12,910 nucleotides of DNA from Alphaproteobacteria bacterium HGW-Alphaproteobacteria-13 (lineage in GTDB: Bacteria > Pseudomonadota > Alphaproteobacteria > Sphingomonadales > Sphingomonadaceae), in contig PHEM01000058.1 in assembly GCA_002842935.1 (NCBI GenBank), positions 1-12,910 on the forward strand, in the 5' to 3' direction. The notes beneath the pieces were generated by a model. It worked only from the letters and a program-made list of their open reading frames with translations. It searched no databases and was not told the origin of the DNA. Made by a program: the position numbers and the translations under genes. Numbering within the stretch: the stretch's first letter is position 1; every line of letters starts with the position of its first letter. Of this stretch, positions 5,630 to 12,541 are shown in pieces.

Positions 5630-7939
5630 TCACGCGAGGCGGATGAAGCTGTCGAGTACGCGCTTCGTGCCTGCCTGCTCGAAATCCACTTCCAGCTTGT
5701 TGCCGTCGATGTCGGCGATTGCGCCATAGCCGAATTTTTCGTGGAACACGCGGCAGCCGATCGCGAGGTCGGCGCGCGCCTTGGCGCCGACCGAGGCGGC
5801 GGGCGCGCCTTCGCTGGGGGCGGGGGCGCGGGTGATGGTCGAGGAGGCGGTGACCGCGCGCTGCCACGCCGGGCCGCGCGTCATGGTGCGGGCGGGGCTG
5901 CGGCCAGAAGCATTGGCGGCGACATGGGCGAAGGGGTCGCCCTGCGCCGACCAGTTGGCGCGCCACAGGCTCTGCCCGCCGCCGAAGCTGTTTTCGCTCG
6001 TCACATGCTCGGGCGGGATTTCGACGATGAAGCGGCTGGGGATGCTGCTCATCCACTGGCCATAGATGCGGCGGTTGGCGGCGTGATAGATGCTCGCGCG
6101 CTGCCTTGCGCGGGTGATCGCGACATAGGCGAGGCGGCGTTCCTCTTCCAATGCCGCCGTGCCGCCTTCGTCGAGCGCGCGCTGCGACGGAAAGACGCCG
6201 TCCTCCCACCCCGCGAGGAAGAGATGGTCGAATTCCAATCCCTTGGCGGCGTGGATCGTCATGATGGTGACGGTTTCCCGCTGGTCGTCATTGTCGCGGT
6301 CCATGACCAGGCTGACATGCTCCAGAAAGGCTTCGAGCGAGTCATATTCCTCCATCGCGCGGACGAGTTCGGAGAGGTTTTCGAGCCGCCCCGCCGCCTC
6401 AGCGCTGCGGTCGGCTTGAAGCATCGCGGTATAGCCCGATTCGTCGAGGATGATCTGCGTCAGTTCGGGGTGGGGAAGGTCGTTCGCCTTGCCCTGCCAG
6501 CTTCGCATCTGCGCGACGAAATTGGCAAGCTGGCGGCGCGCCTGCGGCGTCAGTTCGTCGGTCTCTGTGATCCGCGCGGCGGCGTGGAACAAAGGCAGGC
6601 GCTCGGCGCGGGCGAACTGGTGGATGCGCGCCAGCGCCTTGTCGCCGAGCCCGCGCTTGGGCGTGTTGACGATGCGCTCGAACGCCAGATCGTCGGCGGG
6701 CGACTGGACGAGGCGCAGATAGGCGAGCGCGTCGCGGATCTCGGCGCGCTCATAGAAGCGATAGCCGCCGACGATGCGATAAGGCATGCCGATGGCGATG
6801 AAGCGATCCTCGAACTCGCGGGTCTGGAACTGGGCGCGGACGAGGATGGCGGCGCGGTCGAGCGAAATATGCCGGCGCTGAAGCTCTTCCAGCTCCTCGC
6901 CGATCCGCCGCGCTTCCTCCGGCCCGTCCCACACGCCGACGACGCGCAGCTTGTCGCCCGCGTCGAGTTCGGTCCACAGCGTCTTGCCGAGCCGGTCCGC
7001 GTTCTGCGCGATCAAGGCCGAGGCGGCGGCGAGGATCTGCGGCGTCGATCGGTAATTCTGTTCGAGGCGGATCACCGTCGCGCCGGGGAAATCCTTTTCA
7101 AAGCGCAGGATGTTGGCCACTTCCGCGCCGCGCCAGCTATAGATGGACTGGTCGTCGTCGCCGACGCAGCAGATATTCTTGCGCTGTTGGGCGAGCAGGC
7201 GGAGCCACAGATATTGGCTGGCGTTGGTGTCCTGATATTCGTCGACGAGGATATATTTGAAGCGCTGCTGATATTGTTCCAGCACGTCGCGGTGGGTCTT
7301 CAATATCACCAGCATGTGCAGCAAGAGGTCGCCGAAGTCGCAGGCGTTCAGCGTCTTGAGCCGCGCCTGATAGAGGGCGTAGAAATGCTGGCCCTTGCCG
7401 TCTGCATAAGCCTCGCGGTCGGACGCATCGAGATCGGCGGGGGTAAGACCCCGATTCTTCCAGCGGTCGATCAGCCCGGCAAGCTGGCGCGCGGGCCAGC
7501 GTTTCTCGTCCAGTCCCTCGGCCTGGATCAATTGCTTGAGCACGCGAAGCTGGTCGTCGGTGTCGAGGATGGTGAAATTGCTTTGCAGGCCGACCAGTTC
7601 GGCGTGGCGGCGCAGCATTTTCGCGGCGATGCTGTGGAAGGTGCCGAGCCACGGCATCCCCTCGACCGCGTCGCCGATCATCCGCCCGATGCGCTCGCGC
7701 ATCTCGCGCGCCGCCCTGTTGGTGAAGGTGACGGCGAGGATTTCGGACGGCCAGGCGCGCCGCGTCGCGATGATATGCGCCAGCCGCGCCGTCAGCGCCG
7801 CCGTCTTGCCCGTCCCCGCGCCCGCCAGCATCAGCACGGGACCCTCGGTGGTCAGCACGGCCTGCCGCTGCGGCCCGTTGAGACCGGCGAGATAGGGCGG
7901 ATCGGCGGTATCCGGCGGAGAGAGAGGGGGCGTGTTCAC
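5630..7939 (-). CDS. uvrD: ATP-dependent DNA helicase UvrD/PcrA (superfamily 1A)
   Basis: This is a 3'-5' helicase for nucleotide-excision and mismatch repair. With the GTG start at 7939 the product is 769 residues. SF1A motifs appear in order: Q motif LNGPQRQAV (from L20), Walker A AGAGTGKT (39-46), Ia VTFTNRAAREM, II LVDEYQDT, III GDDDQSIYSWRG, IV RLEQNYRS, V MTIHAAKGLEFD and VI RRLAYVAITRARQ. The C-terminus (GCRVFHEKFGYGAI to the end) looks like the Tudor-like fold that contacts RNA polymerase in UvrD/PcrA. The frame stays open to 8761, but that stretch is antisense to rlpA and unconserved. GTG 7939 is the last start before the Q motif; no Shine-Dalgarno is visible, so a very short or absent leader is possible. 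A LexA-box match lies 4 nt upstream. Confidence 0.96.
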   Translation of the reverse strand: MNTPPLSPPDTADPPYLAGLNGPQRQAVLTTEGPVLMLAGAGTGKTAALTARLAHIIATRRAWPSEILAVTFTNRAAREMRERIGRMIGDAVEGMPWLGTFHSIAAKMLRRHAELVGLQSNFTILDTDDQLRVLKQLIQAEGLDEKRWPARQLAGLIDRWKNRGLTPADLDASDREAYADGKGQHFYALYQARLKTLNACDFGDLLLHMLVILKTHRDVLEQYQQRFKYILVDEYQDTNASQYLWLRLLAQQRKNICCVGDDDQSIYSWRGAEVANILRFEKDFPGATVIRLEQNYRSTPQILAAASALIAQNADRLGKTLWTELDAGDKLRVVGVWDGPEEARRIGEELEELQRRHISLDRAAILVRAQFQTREFEDRFIAIGMPYRIVGGYRFYERAEIRDALAYLRLVQSPADDLAFERIVNTPKRGLGDKALARIHQFARAERLPLFHAAARITETDELTPQARRQLANFVAQMRSWQGKANDLPHPELTQIILDESGYTAMLQADRSAEAAGRLENLSELVRAMEEYDSLEAFLEHVSLVMDRDNDDQRETVTIMTIHAAKGLEFDHLFLAGWEDGVFPSQRALDEGGTAALEEERRLAYVAITRARQRASIYHAANRRIYGQWMSSIPSRFIVEIPPEHVTSENSFGGGQSLWRANWSAQGDPFAHVAANASGRSPARTMTRGPAWQRAVTASSTITRAPAPSEGAPAASVGAKARADLAIGCRVFHEKFGYGAIADIDGNKLEVDFEQAGTKRVLDSFIRLA

Positions 7940-7943
7940 GCGC

Positions 7944-7958
7944 GAACGATTAGGGAAC
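7944..7958 (-). promoter_or_regulatory. Putative LexA (SOS) box upstream of uvrD
   Basis: Read on the minus strand the sequence is GTTC-CCTAATC-GTTC, an exact match to the GTTC-N7-GTTC direct repeat known as the LexA operator in Alphaproteobacteria. It lies 4 nt upstream of the uvrD GTG and 59 nt upstream of divergent rlpA. Its placement next to a DNA-repair gene supports function. Confidence 0.72.
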
Positions 7959-8017
7959 AGCGGCGGCGCTGTCCAGTGCGCCTTCCCACTCGCGCCCGGC
8001 CGCTCTAGGATGAGCGG

Positions 8018-8587
8018 ATGCGGGGACGGCGGTCTATTCGATTGACGGGCGCGGTGGCGGCGATACTGGCGCTTTCGGCCTGTGCGGGCGGCGGCGGTTT
8101 CCGTCCCGTCAGCGATACGCCGGTGCGGATCGGCAAACCCTATATGGTGCGCGGCGCCACCTATGTCCCGGCACCCGCGCCCGCCTATGACGCCGTGGGC
8201 TATGCAAGCTGGTATGGCAGCGAATCCGGCAACCAGACCGCCAATGGCGAGAAATTCCGTCCGGGCTGGATCACGGCGGCGCACACCACGCTGCCGCTGC
8301 CGACCTATGTCGAGGTCACGGCGCTCGACACGGGACGGCGGATCATCGTGCGCGTGAACGATCGCGGTCCCTTCGCGGGCCGGGGACGCATCATTGACTT
8401 GTCGAAAGGGGCGGCGGAACGGCTCGGCATCGCGGCGCAGGGCCATGCGCCCGTCCGCGTCCGCCGCGCCGAGCCGGCGGAAAAGGACCGGGAGCGGCTG
8501 CGCAAGGGCAAGCCCGCCCGGACGCTTGCGCCGCTGTCGGCGCGCGAGTTGGAAGGGCTGCGGGCGCGCCTTCCGGCTTCTAACTGA
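8018..8587 (+). CDS. rlpA: RlpA-family septal ring lipoprotein (double-psi beta-barrel)
   Basis: RlpA proteins are outer-membrane lipoproteins; some are lytic transglycosylases that cut denuded glycan strands at the septum. The 189-residue product begins with a lipoprotein signal (RGRRSIRLTGAVAAILALSAC), with lipobox LSAC and the lipidated cysteine at C22. A proline/alanine linker (about 50-58) precedes the double-psi barrel: YASWYG (62-67), ANGEKF (E78), AAHTTLPLPT (H89) and VNDRGPF (D115), then GRIIDLSKGAAERLG. E78, H89 and D115 sit at positions proposed as active-site residues in the family. There is no C-terminal SPOR domain; the tail is a basic region. The ATG at 8018 has AGGA 7 nt upstream. 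It overlaps the convergent DUF2520 gene by 8 nt. Enzymatic activity is inferred, not shown. Confidence 0.9.
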   Translation: MRGRRSIRLTGAVAAILALSACAGGGGFRPVSDTPVRIGKPYMVRGATYVPAPAPAYDAVGYASWYGSESGNQTANGEKFRPGWITAAHTTLPLPTYVEVTALDTGRRIIVRVNDRGPFAGRGRIIDLSKGAAERLGIAAQGHAPVRVRRAEPAEKDRERLRKGKPARTLAPLSARELEGLRARLPASN

Positions 8588-9410
8588 GCTTGCGGCGAAG
8601 TTCGGATGGTTCGGTCCGTCCGAGCGTATCGAGCGTGGCGAGCGCCATGGCGCGATAGGCGGGAAGAAGGCCGGGGCAGTCGGCGGCGAGGGCATCGAGA
8701 TGACCCTCGACCGTGCGGTCGTCGCCGCGCAGCAGCGGTCCGGACAGGGCGGCGAAACCATGCTCCAGACTGTTATCCAGCGCCGCGCGGACCAATGGGG
8801 CCAGCAGCGCGGCGGGATCGTCGACGCCCGCGCCTTGCAGCGCGCGCGACGCGCCCTCCATCAAGGTCACAAGATGATTCGACGCATGGCAAAGCGCGGC
8901 GTGATACAGCGGCCGCCGCTCTTCGGCGATCTCGACGGCGATGCCGCCCAGCCGCTCGACGATCCGCCGCGCCTCGGCACTGGCCTCCGGCGAGGAGCCT
9001 GTGACGGCGAAGCGGGTCGCCGCCATGCGGCGGACCTCGGTTTGCGGATCGCCGGTGAAGGTCATCGCGGGATGGATCGCCGCCGTCCACGCGCCCGCCG
9101 CGCGCAGCGGTTCCAGGATCGCGGCGCCGCTGCGTCCACTGACGTGAAAGACGAAAGGGGCGCGGCCCTCGTCCAGCGTCGCGGCCAGATCGGCGGCGAC
9201 GCTCGCCACGGCGTCGTCGGACACGGCGATGGCGATGACGTCGCACTGGCGGGCGAGGTCGGCCAGCCGGGGCGTGACGGCGATACCGCTCTGGCCGGGC
9301 GACCGCGCCCACAGCATCGGCGTCGCGGCCGAATGCGGCGCAAGACCCAGGGCAAGCGCCCTTGCGACGCGGCCCGCGCCGATGATGCCGATCTGGCGAA
9401 AGCTGGTCAT
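8580..9410 (-). CDS. Rossmann-like and DUF2520 domain protein
   Basis: This looks like a predicted NAD(P)-dependent dehydrogenase-like protein of unknown function, 276 residues long. The N-terminal half is a Rossmann fold opening with IGIIGAGRVARALA (glycine-rich GxGxxA at 11-16), followed by CDVIAIAVSDDAV and FVFHVSGRSGAAIL. The motif IHPAMTF lies at the domain boundary. The C-terminal half is helical (LYHAALCHASNHLVTL...), as in DUF2520 proteins and reminiscent of prephenate/ketopantoate/pyrroline-carboxylate dehydrogenases. The substrate is unknown and the neighbours give no pathway clue. The ATG at 9410 places the glycine motif at the proper distance, but no good Shine-Dalgarno is visible. 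The 3' end overlaps rlpA by 8 nt tail to tail. Only 30 nt separate its start from a long palindrome, so its promoter must overlap that element or lie beyond it. Confidence 0.85.
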   Translation of the reverse strand: MTSFRQIGIIGAGRVARALALGLAPHSAATPMLWARSPGQSGIAVTPRLADLARQCDVIAIAVSDDAVASVAADLAATLDEGRAPFVFHVSGRSGAAILEPLRAAGAWTAAIHPAMTFTGDPQTEVRRMAATRFAVTGSSPEASAEARRIVERLGGIAVEIAEERRPLYHAALCHASNHLVTLMEGASRALQGAGVDDPAALLAPLVRAALDNSLEHGFAALSGPLLRGDDRTVEGHLDALAADCPGLLPAYRAMALATLDTLGRTEPSELRRKLS

Positions 9411-9440
9411 GCAGTGGGAATAGCCCGACTATGCCTCTTT

Positions 9441-9516
9441 CGTCACCCCGGACTTGATCCGGGGTCCCGCTTTCGGGCAGCGCAGAGCGGGACCCCGGAT
9501 CAAGTCCGGGGTGACG
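9441..9516. repeat. Perfect 31-bp inverted repeat in a divergent intergenic region
   Basis: Arms at 9441-9471 and 9486-9516 are perfect 31-nt reverse complements with a 14-nt loop (9472-9485). The core is CACCCCGGACTTGATCCGGG. I recognise this core as a frequent intergenic palindrome in sphingomonads, from memory. It sits between the divergent DUF2520 and MFS genes and could form a cruciform or an extremely stable RNA hairpin. Spurious open frames through it give repetitive peptides such as LDPGSRFRAAQSG. Confidence 0.93.
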
Positions 9517-9549
9517 TGGGTAGTGGAGTGGGCCGTCCTATCTTCCGCC

Positions 9550-9603
9550 TTGCGTAACCTTGTCCATTGCGTCCAAAGCAGCGACCGGACGCAATGGGGA
9601 GGG
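9550..9603 (+). promoter_or_regulatory. Leader hairpin with TTGCGT half-sites and the MFS ribosome-binding site
   Basis: Perfect 11-nt arms CCATTGCGTCC (9564-9574) and GGACGCAATGG (9587-9597) enclose a 12-nt loop. The right arm runs into the Shine-Dalgarno GGGGAGGG (9596-9603) that precedes the GTG start at 9613. TTGCGT occurs at 9550-9555 and 9567-9572, and inverted at 9589-9594. The structure could hide the ribosome-binding site in RNA, or be a regulator operator in DNA. The hairpin is seen; its role is inference. Confidence 0.45.
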
Positions 9604-9612
9604 CCTTCGCCC

Positions 9613-10893
9613 GTGGATTTGGCACCATATCGCAAGCATCGCCGCATCCTCGCCGCCAGCCTGGTCGGCACGGCGGTCGAATTCTATGATTTCTATATCT
9701 ATGGCACGGCGGCGGCGCTGGTGTTCGGTCCCTTGTTCTTTCCGTCCGAATCGCCCTCGGCGCAATTGATGCTCAGCTTCATGAGCTTTGGTCTCGCCTT
9801 TTTCGCGCGGCCGGTCGGCGCGATCGTCTTTGGCCATTATGGCGATCGCATCGGGCGCAAATCGACGCTGGTCGCCTCGCTGATGCTGATGGGCGCCTCC
9901 ACGCTGCTGATCGCCTTTCTGCCGACCTATGCGATGGTCGGGTGGGTGGCGCCGCTGCTGCTGTGCATCCTGCGTTTCGGGCAGGGGTTCGGCCTGGGCG
10001 GCGAATGGGGCGGCGCGGCGCTGCTGGCGGTCGAGAATGCGCCGCCGGGCTGGCGCGCGCGCTTCGGCATGTTTCCGCAGCTTGGCGCGCCCGTGGGCTT
10101 CATCGCCGCGAACGGCCTGTTCTTGATCCTGGGCCTGACGCTGAGCGATGCCGAATTCGCGGCCTGGGGCTGGCGCATTCCCTTCGTTTTTTCGGCGCTG
10201 CTCGTCGCGCTGGGGCTGTGGGTGCGGCTGAAGATCAGCGAGACGCCGGACTTCGCCGACGCGCTGGAGCGGGACGCGCCCGTCAGCGTGCCGGTCGGCG
10301 AGTTGATGCGCCGCCATTTGCTGCCGACGCTGGCGGGGACTTTCGCGGTCGTCGCCTGCTTCGCGATCTTCTATCTCGCGACGTCCTTCGCGCTCGCGCA
10401 TGGGACGACGACGCTCGGCTATCCCAAGGAGCAGTTCCTGCTGATCCAGCTCGGCGCGATCCTCTTCATGGCCGTGGGGATCGTCTATGCGGGCTATGCC
10501 AGCGACGCGTCGAGCGCGCAGCGCGTGTTGACATGGGGGTGCGGCGCGACGGTGCTGATCGGATTTCTGTTCGGCCCGGCGCTGGCCTCGCAGTCGTGGC
10601 CGCTGATCTTCCTGGGCCTTTCCGTGTCGCTGTTCGTGATGGGGCTGGTCTATGGCCCGCTTGGCGCGTGGCTGACGGCGCTGTTCCCGGTCGAGGTGCG
10701 CTATACGGGCGCGTCGGTCGCCTTCAACGTCGGGGGCATATTGGGCGGCGCGATGGCGCCGATCATCGCGCAGGCGCTGGGCGACTGGCGCGGGACGGAG
10801 GTCGTCGGGCTGTATCTGGCGCTGGCGGGCGTCATCAGCTGGCTGGGGCTGCTGATGGTGCGGCGGCGGATGACGGGGGCGCGAGCGGGGTGA
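9613..10893 (+). CDS. MFS transporter, metabolite:H+ symporter (MHS) type
   Basis: This inner-membrane major facilitator is expected to import an organic acid, betaine or related metabolite with protons. The 426-residue product has about twelve hydrophobic segments. MHS-family marks are GTAVEFYDFYIYG (19-31), the loop 2-3 motif GHYGDRIGRK (74-83), the QGFGLGGEWGGA motif (124-135) and WGWRIPF. These resemble ShiA, KgtP, ProP and YhjE proteins; the substrate cannot be assigned. The GTG at 9613 (VDLAPYRKHRR) is preferred because of the GGGGAGGG Shine-Dalgarno about 10 nt upstream and because homology begins there. The frame stays open to 9454 only by reading through the palindromic repeat. The gene is monocistronic: divergent from the DUF2520 gene, convergent with rsmD, with a second palindromic repeat between. 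Confidence 0.9.
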   Translation: MDLAPYRKHRRILAASLVGTAVEFYDFYIYGTAAALVFGPLFFPSESPSAQLMLSFMSFGLAFFARPVGAIVFGHYGDRIGRKSTLVASLMLMGASTLLIAFLPTYAMVGWVAPLLLCILRFGQGFGLGGEWGGAALLAVENAPPGWRARFGMFPQLGAPVGFIAANGLFLILGLTLSDAEFAAWGWRIPFVFSALLVALGLWVRLKISETPDFADALERDAPVSVPVGELMRRHLLPTLAGTFAVVACFAIFYLATSFALAHGTTTLGYPKEQFLLIQLGAILFMAVGIVYAGYASDASSAQRVLTWGCGATVLIGFLFGPALASQSWPLIFLGLSVSLFVMGLVYGPLGAWLTALFPVEVRYTGASVAFNVGGILGGAMAPIIAQALGDWRGTEVVGLYLALAGVISWLGLLMVRRRMTGARAG

Positions 10894-10900
10894 TATCAAC

Positions 10901-10997
10901 TCTCTTCCGTTCGCCCTGAGCTTGTCGAAGGGCCGTTCTTCCTTTTGGCGCCGCAAGAAGAAGGACGGTGCTTCGACAAGCTCAGCACGAACGGGAG
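10901..10997. repeat. Interspersed palindromic repeat, copy 2 (between convergent MFS and rsmD)
   Basis: Arms CTGAGCTTGTCGAAG (10916-10930) and CTTCGACAAGCTCAG (10971-10985) are identical to copy 1. The stem extends outward with CCGTTCG (10907-10913) and CGAACGG (10988-10994), and inward as an imperfect duplex around GGCGCC (10947-10952). The 25 nt at 10916-10940 equal the reverse complement of 826-850 in copy 1, so the two copies are the same element in opposite orientations. It fills the gap between two convergent genes and may serve as a bidirectional terminator. Confidence 0.92.
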
Positions 10998-11017
10998 AGA
11001 GGATGGCTCACGATCTT

Positions 11018-11560
11018 CTAAGCCCGCCGCAGCAGAGTCAGCCGGGCCTTGCCGACGCGGCGGTCGGTGTCGATCGTGAAACCGGGGACTTCGACGGCCT
11101 CCTTCTCCGCCGTCTCGACCGAAACCCAGCTATCGGGGCCGACCCAGCCGAGGCGAGCGAGCTTGTCGAGCGCCACGCTGCCCGCGCCGGTGGCATAGGG
11201 CGCGTCGAACAGCAGCAGGTCCAGCGCGCGCGGCGCGGGACCGAGGGCGAGCACGGACCCGGCGCGAACCTCGGCGCGCCGGCCCGCCCCCAGCGCGTCC
11301 AGATTCCGGCGCAGCGCATCAAGCGCCTCGCGGTCCTGCTCGGCGAACAGGCAGTATGCCGCGCCGCGCGACAGCGCCTCGATGCCCAGCGCGCCGGAAC
11401 CCGCGAACAGGTCGGCGACATGCAGCCCTTCGAAGCTGCCCACGCGGCTGGCGAGCATCGAGAACAAGGTCTCGCGCACGCGGTCGGCGGTCGGGCGCGT
11501 CGCATCGTTCCTGGGCGCGAGCAGCTTTCGCCCGCGCCATTCGCCTGCGATGACTCTCAT
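11018..11560 (-). CDS. rsmD: 16S rRNA (guanine(966)-N(2))-methyltransferase RsmD
   Basis: RsmD methylates G966 of 16S rRNA in the small-subunit head using S-adenosylmethionine. The 180-residue product starts with the family N-terminus MRVIAGEWRGRKL, followed by RPTADRVRETLFSML. The SAM-binding motif is VADLFAGSGALGIEALSRGA (48-67), then FAEQD. Motif IV, normally DPPY/DPPF, reads LLLFDAPYATG: D119, A120, P121, Y122. The ATG at 11560 overlaps the rluB stop as ATGA, indicating translational coupling; the frame stays open upstream to 11749 but that is rluB sequence. The 3' end faces the palindromic repeat and the convergent MFS gene. RsmD is the best match by motif and length; the substitution in motif IV is the only unusual point. 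Confidence 0.92.
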   Translation of the reverse strand: MRVIAGEWRGRKLLAPRNDATRPTADRVRETLFSMLASRVGSFEGLHVADLFAGSGALGIEALSRGAAYCLFAEQDREALDALRRNLDALGAGRRAEVRAGSVLALGPAPRALDLLLFDAPYATGAGSVALDKLARLGWVGPDSWVSVETAEKEAVEVPGFTIDTDRRVGKARLTLLRRA

Positions 11561-12387
11561 GGACCCATGCGCCGCCGGAACTGGAACAGCGCGTCGCGCG
11601 GCACGATTTCCACCGCGCCCATCGCCAGCCCTTCCAGCGTGAACTGGCCATAGCGCGTGCGGATCAGGCGGCTGACCTGCAACCCCAGATGTTCGAGCAC
11701 GCGGCGCACTTCGCGATTCTTGCCTTCGGTCAGGGTCAGCTCGATCCACTGGTTGCGGCCCGTGCGGCGTTCCAGATTGGCGTCGATCTTGCCGTATCGG
11801 ACGCCGTCGATGGTGACGCCTTCCACCAGATCCTCGAGCTGCGTCTGGCTGATGTCGCCGAAGGCGCGGGCGCGATAGGTGCGCTCGACGCCGCTCGCGG
11901 GCAGTTCGAGCTGGCGCTTGAATTCGCCGTCATTGGTCAGCAGCAGCAACCCTTCGGTATTATAGTCGAGGCGGCCGACCGGCATCAGCCGCGGCAGACC
12001 CTTTGGCAGCAGGTCATAGATGGTCTTGCGCCCCTTGGGGTCACGCGCCGCCGTCAGGCATCCGGCGGGTTTGTGAAAGCGATAGAGGCGCGTCGAAACG
12101 GGCTTGGCGACGGGATTGCCGTCGACCGTCAGTCCGTCGAGCGAAGACAGGAGCGGCGCGGGCTGGGCGATGGTTTCGCCGTTCAGCGCGATACGCCCCT
12201 CCTCGATCATGCGCTCGACGTCGCGGCGCGAGCCGACGCCCGCGCGCGCGAGCAGCTTGGCGATGCGCTGCGGGCCGTCGCTGCGTTCGGTTTCGGCGGG
12301 GATCTTGCGCGGCGGGACGGCAGTGCGCGCGGCGCGGCGTCCGCGCGGGGCGTCGTGCGGCGGGCGGGAAGGGGAGCGGGTCGTCAT
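11557..12387 (-). CDS. rluB: rRNA pseudouridine synthase, RsuA/RluB/E/F family (RluB-like)
   Basis: These enzymes isomerise a specific uridine in rRNA to pseudouridine; RluB acts on 23S U2605 in E. coli. The 276-residue product (ATG 12387) has a basic, disordered N-terminal tail (1-35). An S4 RNA-binding domain follows (QRIAKLLARAGVGSRRDVERMI, 40-61, then GRIALNG). The catalytic domain carries FHKPAGCLT, PVGRLDYNTEGLLLLTNDGEF with catalytic D141, and LTEGKNREVRRVLEHLGLQVSRLIR. The start is uncertain: in-frame ATGs at 12450 and 12519 exist, but none has a strong Shine-Dalgarno, and the upstream residues look non-conserved. It is first in an operon with rsmD, joined by ATGA. RluB versus RluE/RsuA specificity is inferred from length and the RluB-like S4 region. 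Confidence 0.9.
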   Translation of the reverse strand: MTTRSPSRPPHDAPRGRRAARTAVPPRKIPAETERSDGPQRIAKLLARAGVGSRRDVERMIEEGRIALNGETIAQPAPLLSSLDGLTVDGNPVAKPVSTRLYRFHKPAGCLTAARDPKGRKTIYDLLPKGLPRLMPVGRLDYNTEGLLLLTNDGEFKRQLELPASGVERTYRARAFGDISQTQLEDLVEGVTIDGVRYGKIDANLERRTGRNQWIELTLTEGKNREVRRVLEHLGLQVSRLIRTRYGQFTLEGLAMGAVEIVPRDALFQFRRRMGP

Positions 12388-12388
12388 C

Positions 12389-12413
12389 GGAACGGATGCG
12401 GCTTTCTGGCGTT
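12389..12413 (+). promoter_or_regulatory. Putative EcfG (general stress) promoter for the response regulator
   Basis: GGAAC (12389-12393), a 16-nt spacer and CGTT (12410-12413) match the -35/-10 pattern GGAAC-N16/17-CGTT reported for the alphaproteobacterial general-stress sigma factor EcfG. It points towards the response regulator gene and would give a leader of about 120 nt. It lies immediately upstream of the divergent rluB start. The match is exact, but a short pattern can occur by chance. Confidence 0.5.
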
Positions 12414-12541
12414 CGGGAGAGGAGAAGTGTTGCGTCGAAGTCACGCCCATAGCCGGAAATGGACCGCTTCGTCGATGGCAAGCGGAAGCGGTCTTGCGGG
12501 ACGTCGCCGCGCGCGCCATTTGCGGTGTCTAAGGAGTCATC

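Noticed and set aside
7955..7990. EcfG-type promoter for rlpA using GGAAC at 7954-7958
   Set aside because: No CGTT-like -10 is found 16-17 nt downstream; this GGAAC is better explained as part of the LexA box.
5741..8008. A 755-codon plus-strand open frame
   Set aside because: It is antisense to uvrD; all six-frame length comes from GC bias, while uvrD shows every helicase motif in order.
7940..8761. A long N-terminal extension of UvrD (frame open to 8761, about 274 extra residues)
   Set aside because: It runs antisense through the whole rlpA gene, has a low-complexity Arg/Pro-rich composition and no domain signature; the helicase Q motif begins right after the GTG at 7939.
9454..9612. Upstream start for the MFS protein at 9454
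   Set aside because: The extension reads through the 31-bp palindromic repeat and gives repeat-derived peptide; the GTG at 9613 has a strong Shine-Dalgarno and matches the family N-terminus.
10922..11653. A plus-strand gene starting after the second palindrome (ATG at 11003, preceded by GGGAGAGAGG)
   Set aside because: The ribosome-binding-like purines belong to the repeat flank, and the frame is antisense to rsmD with no conserved features.
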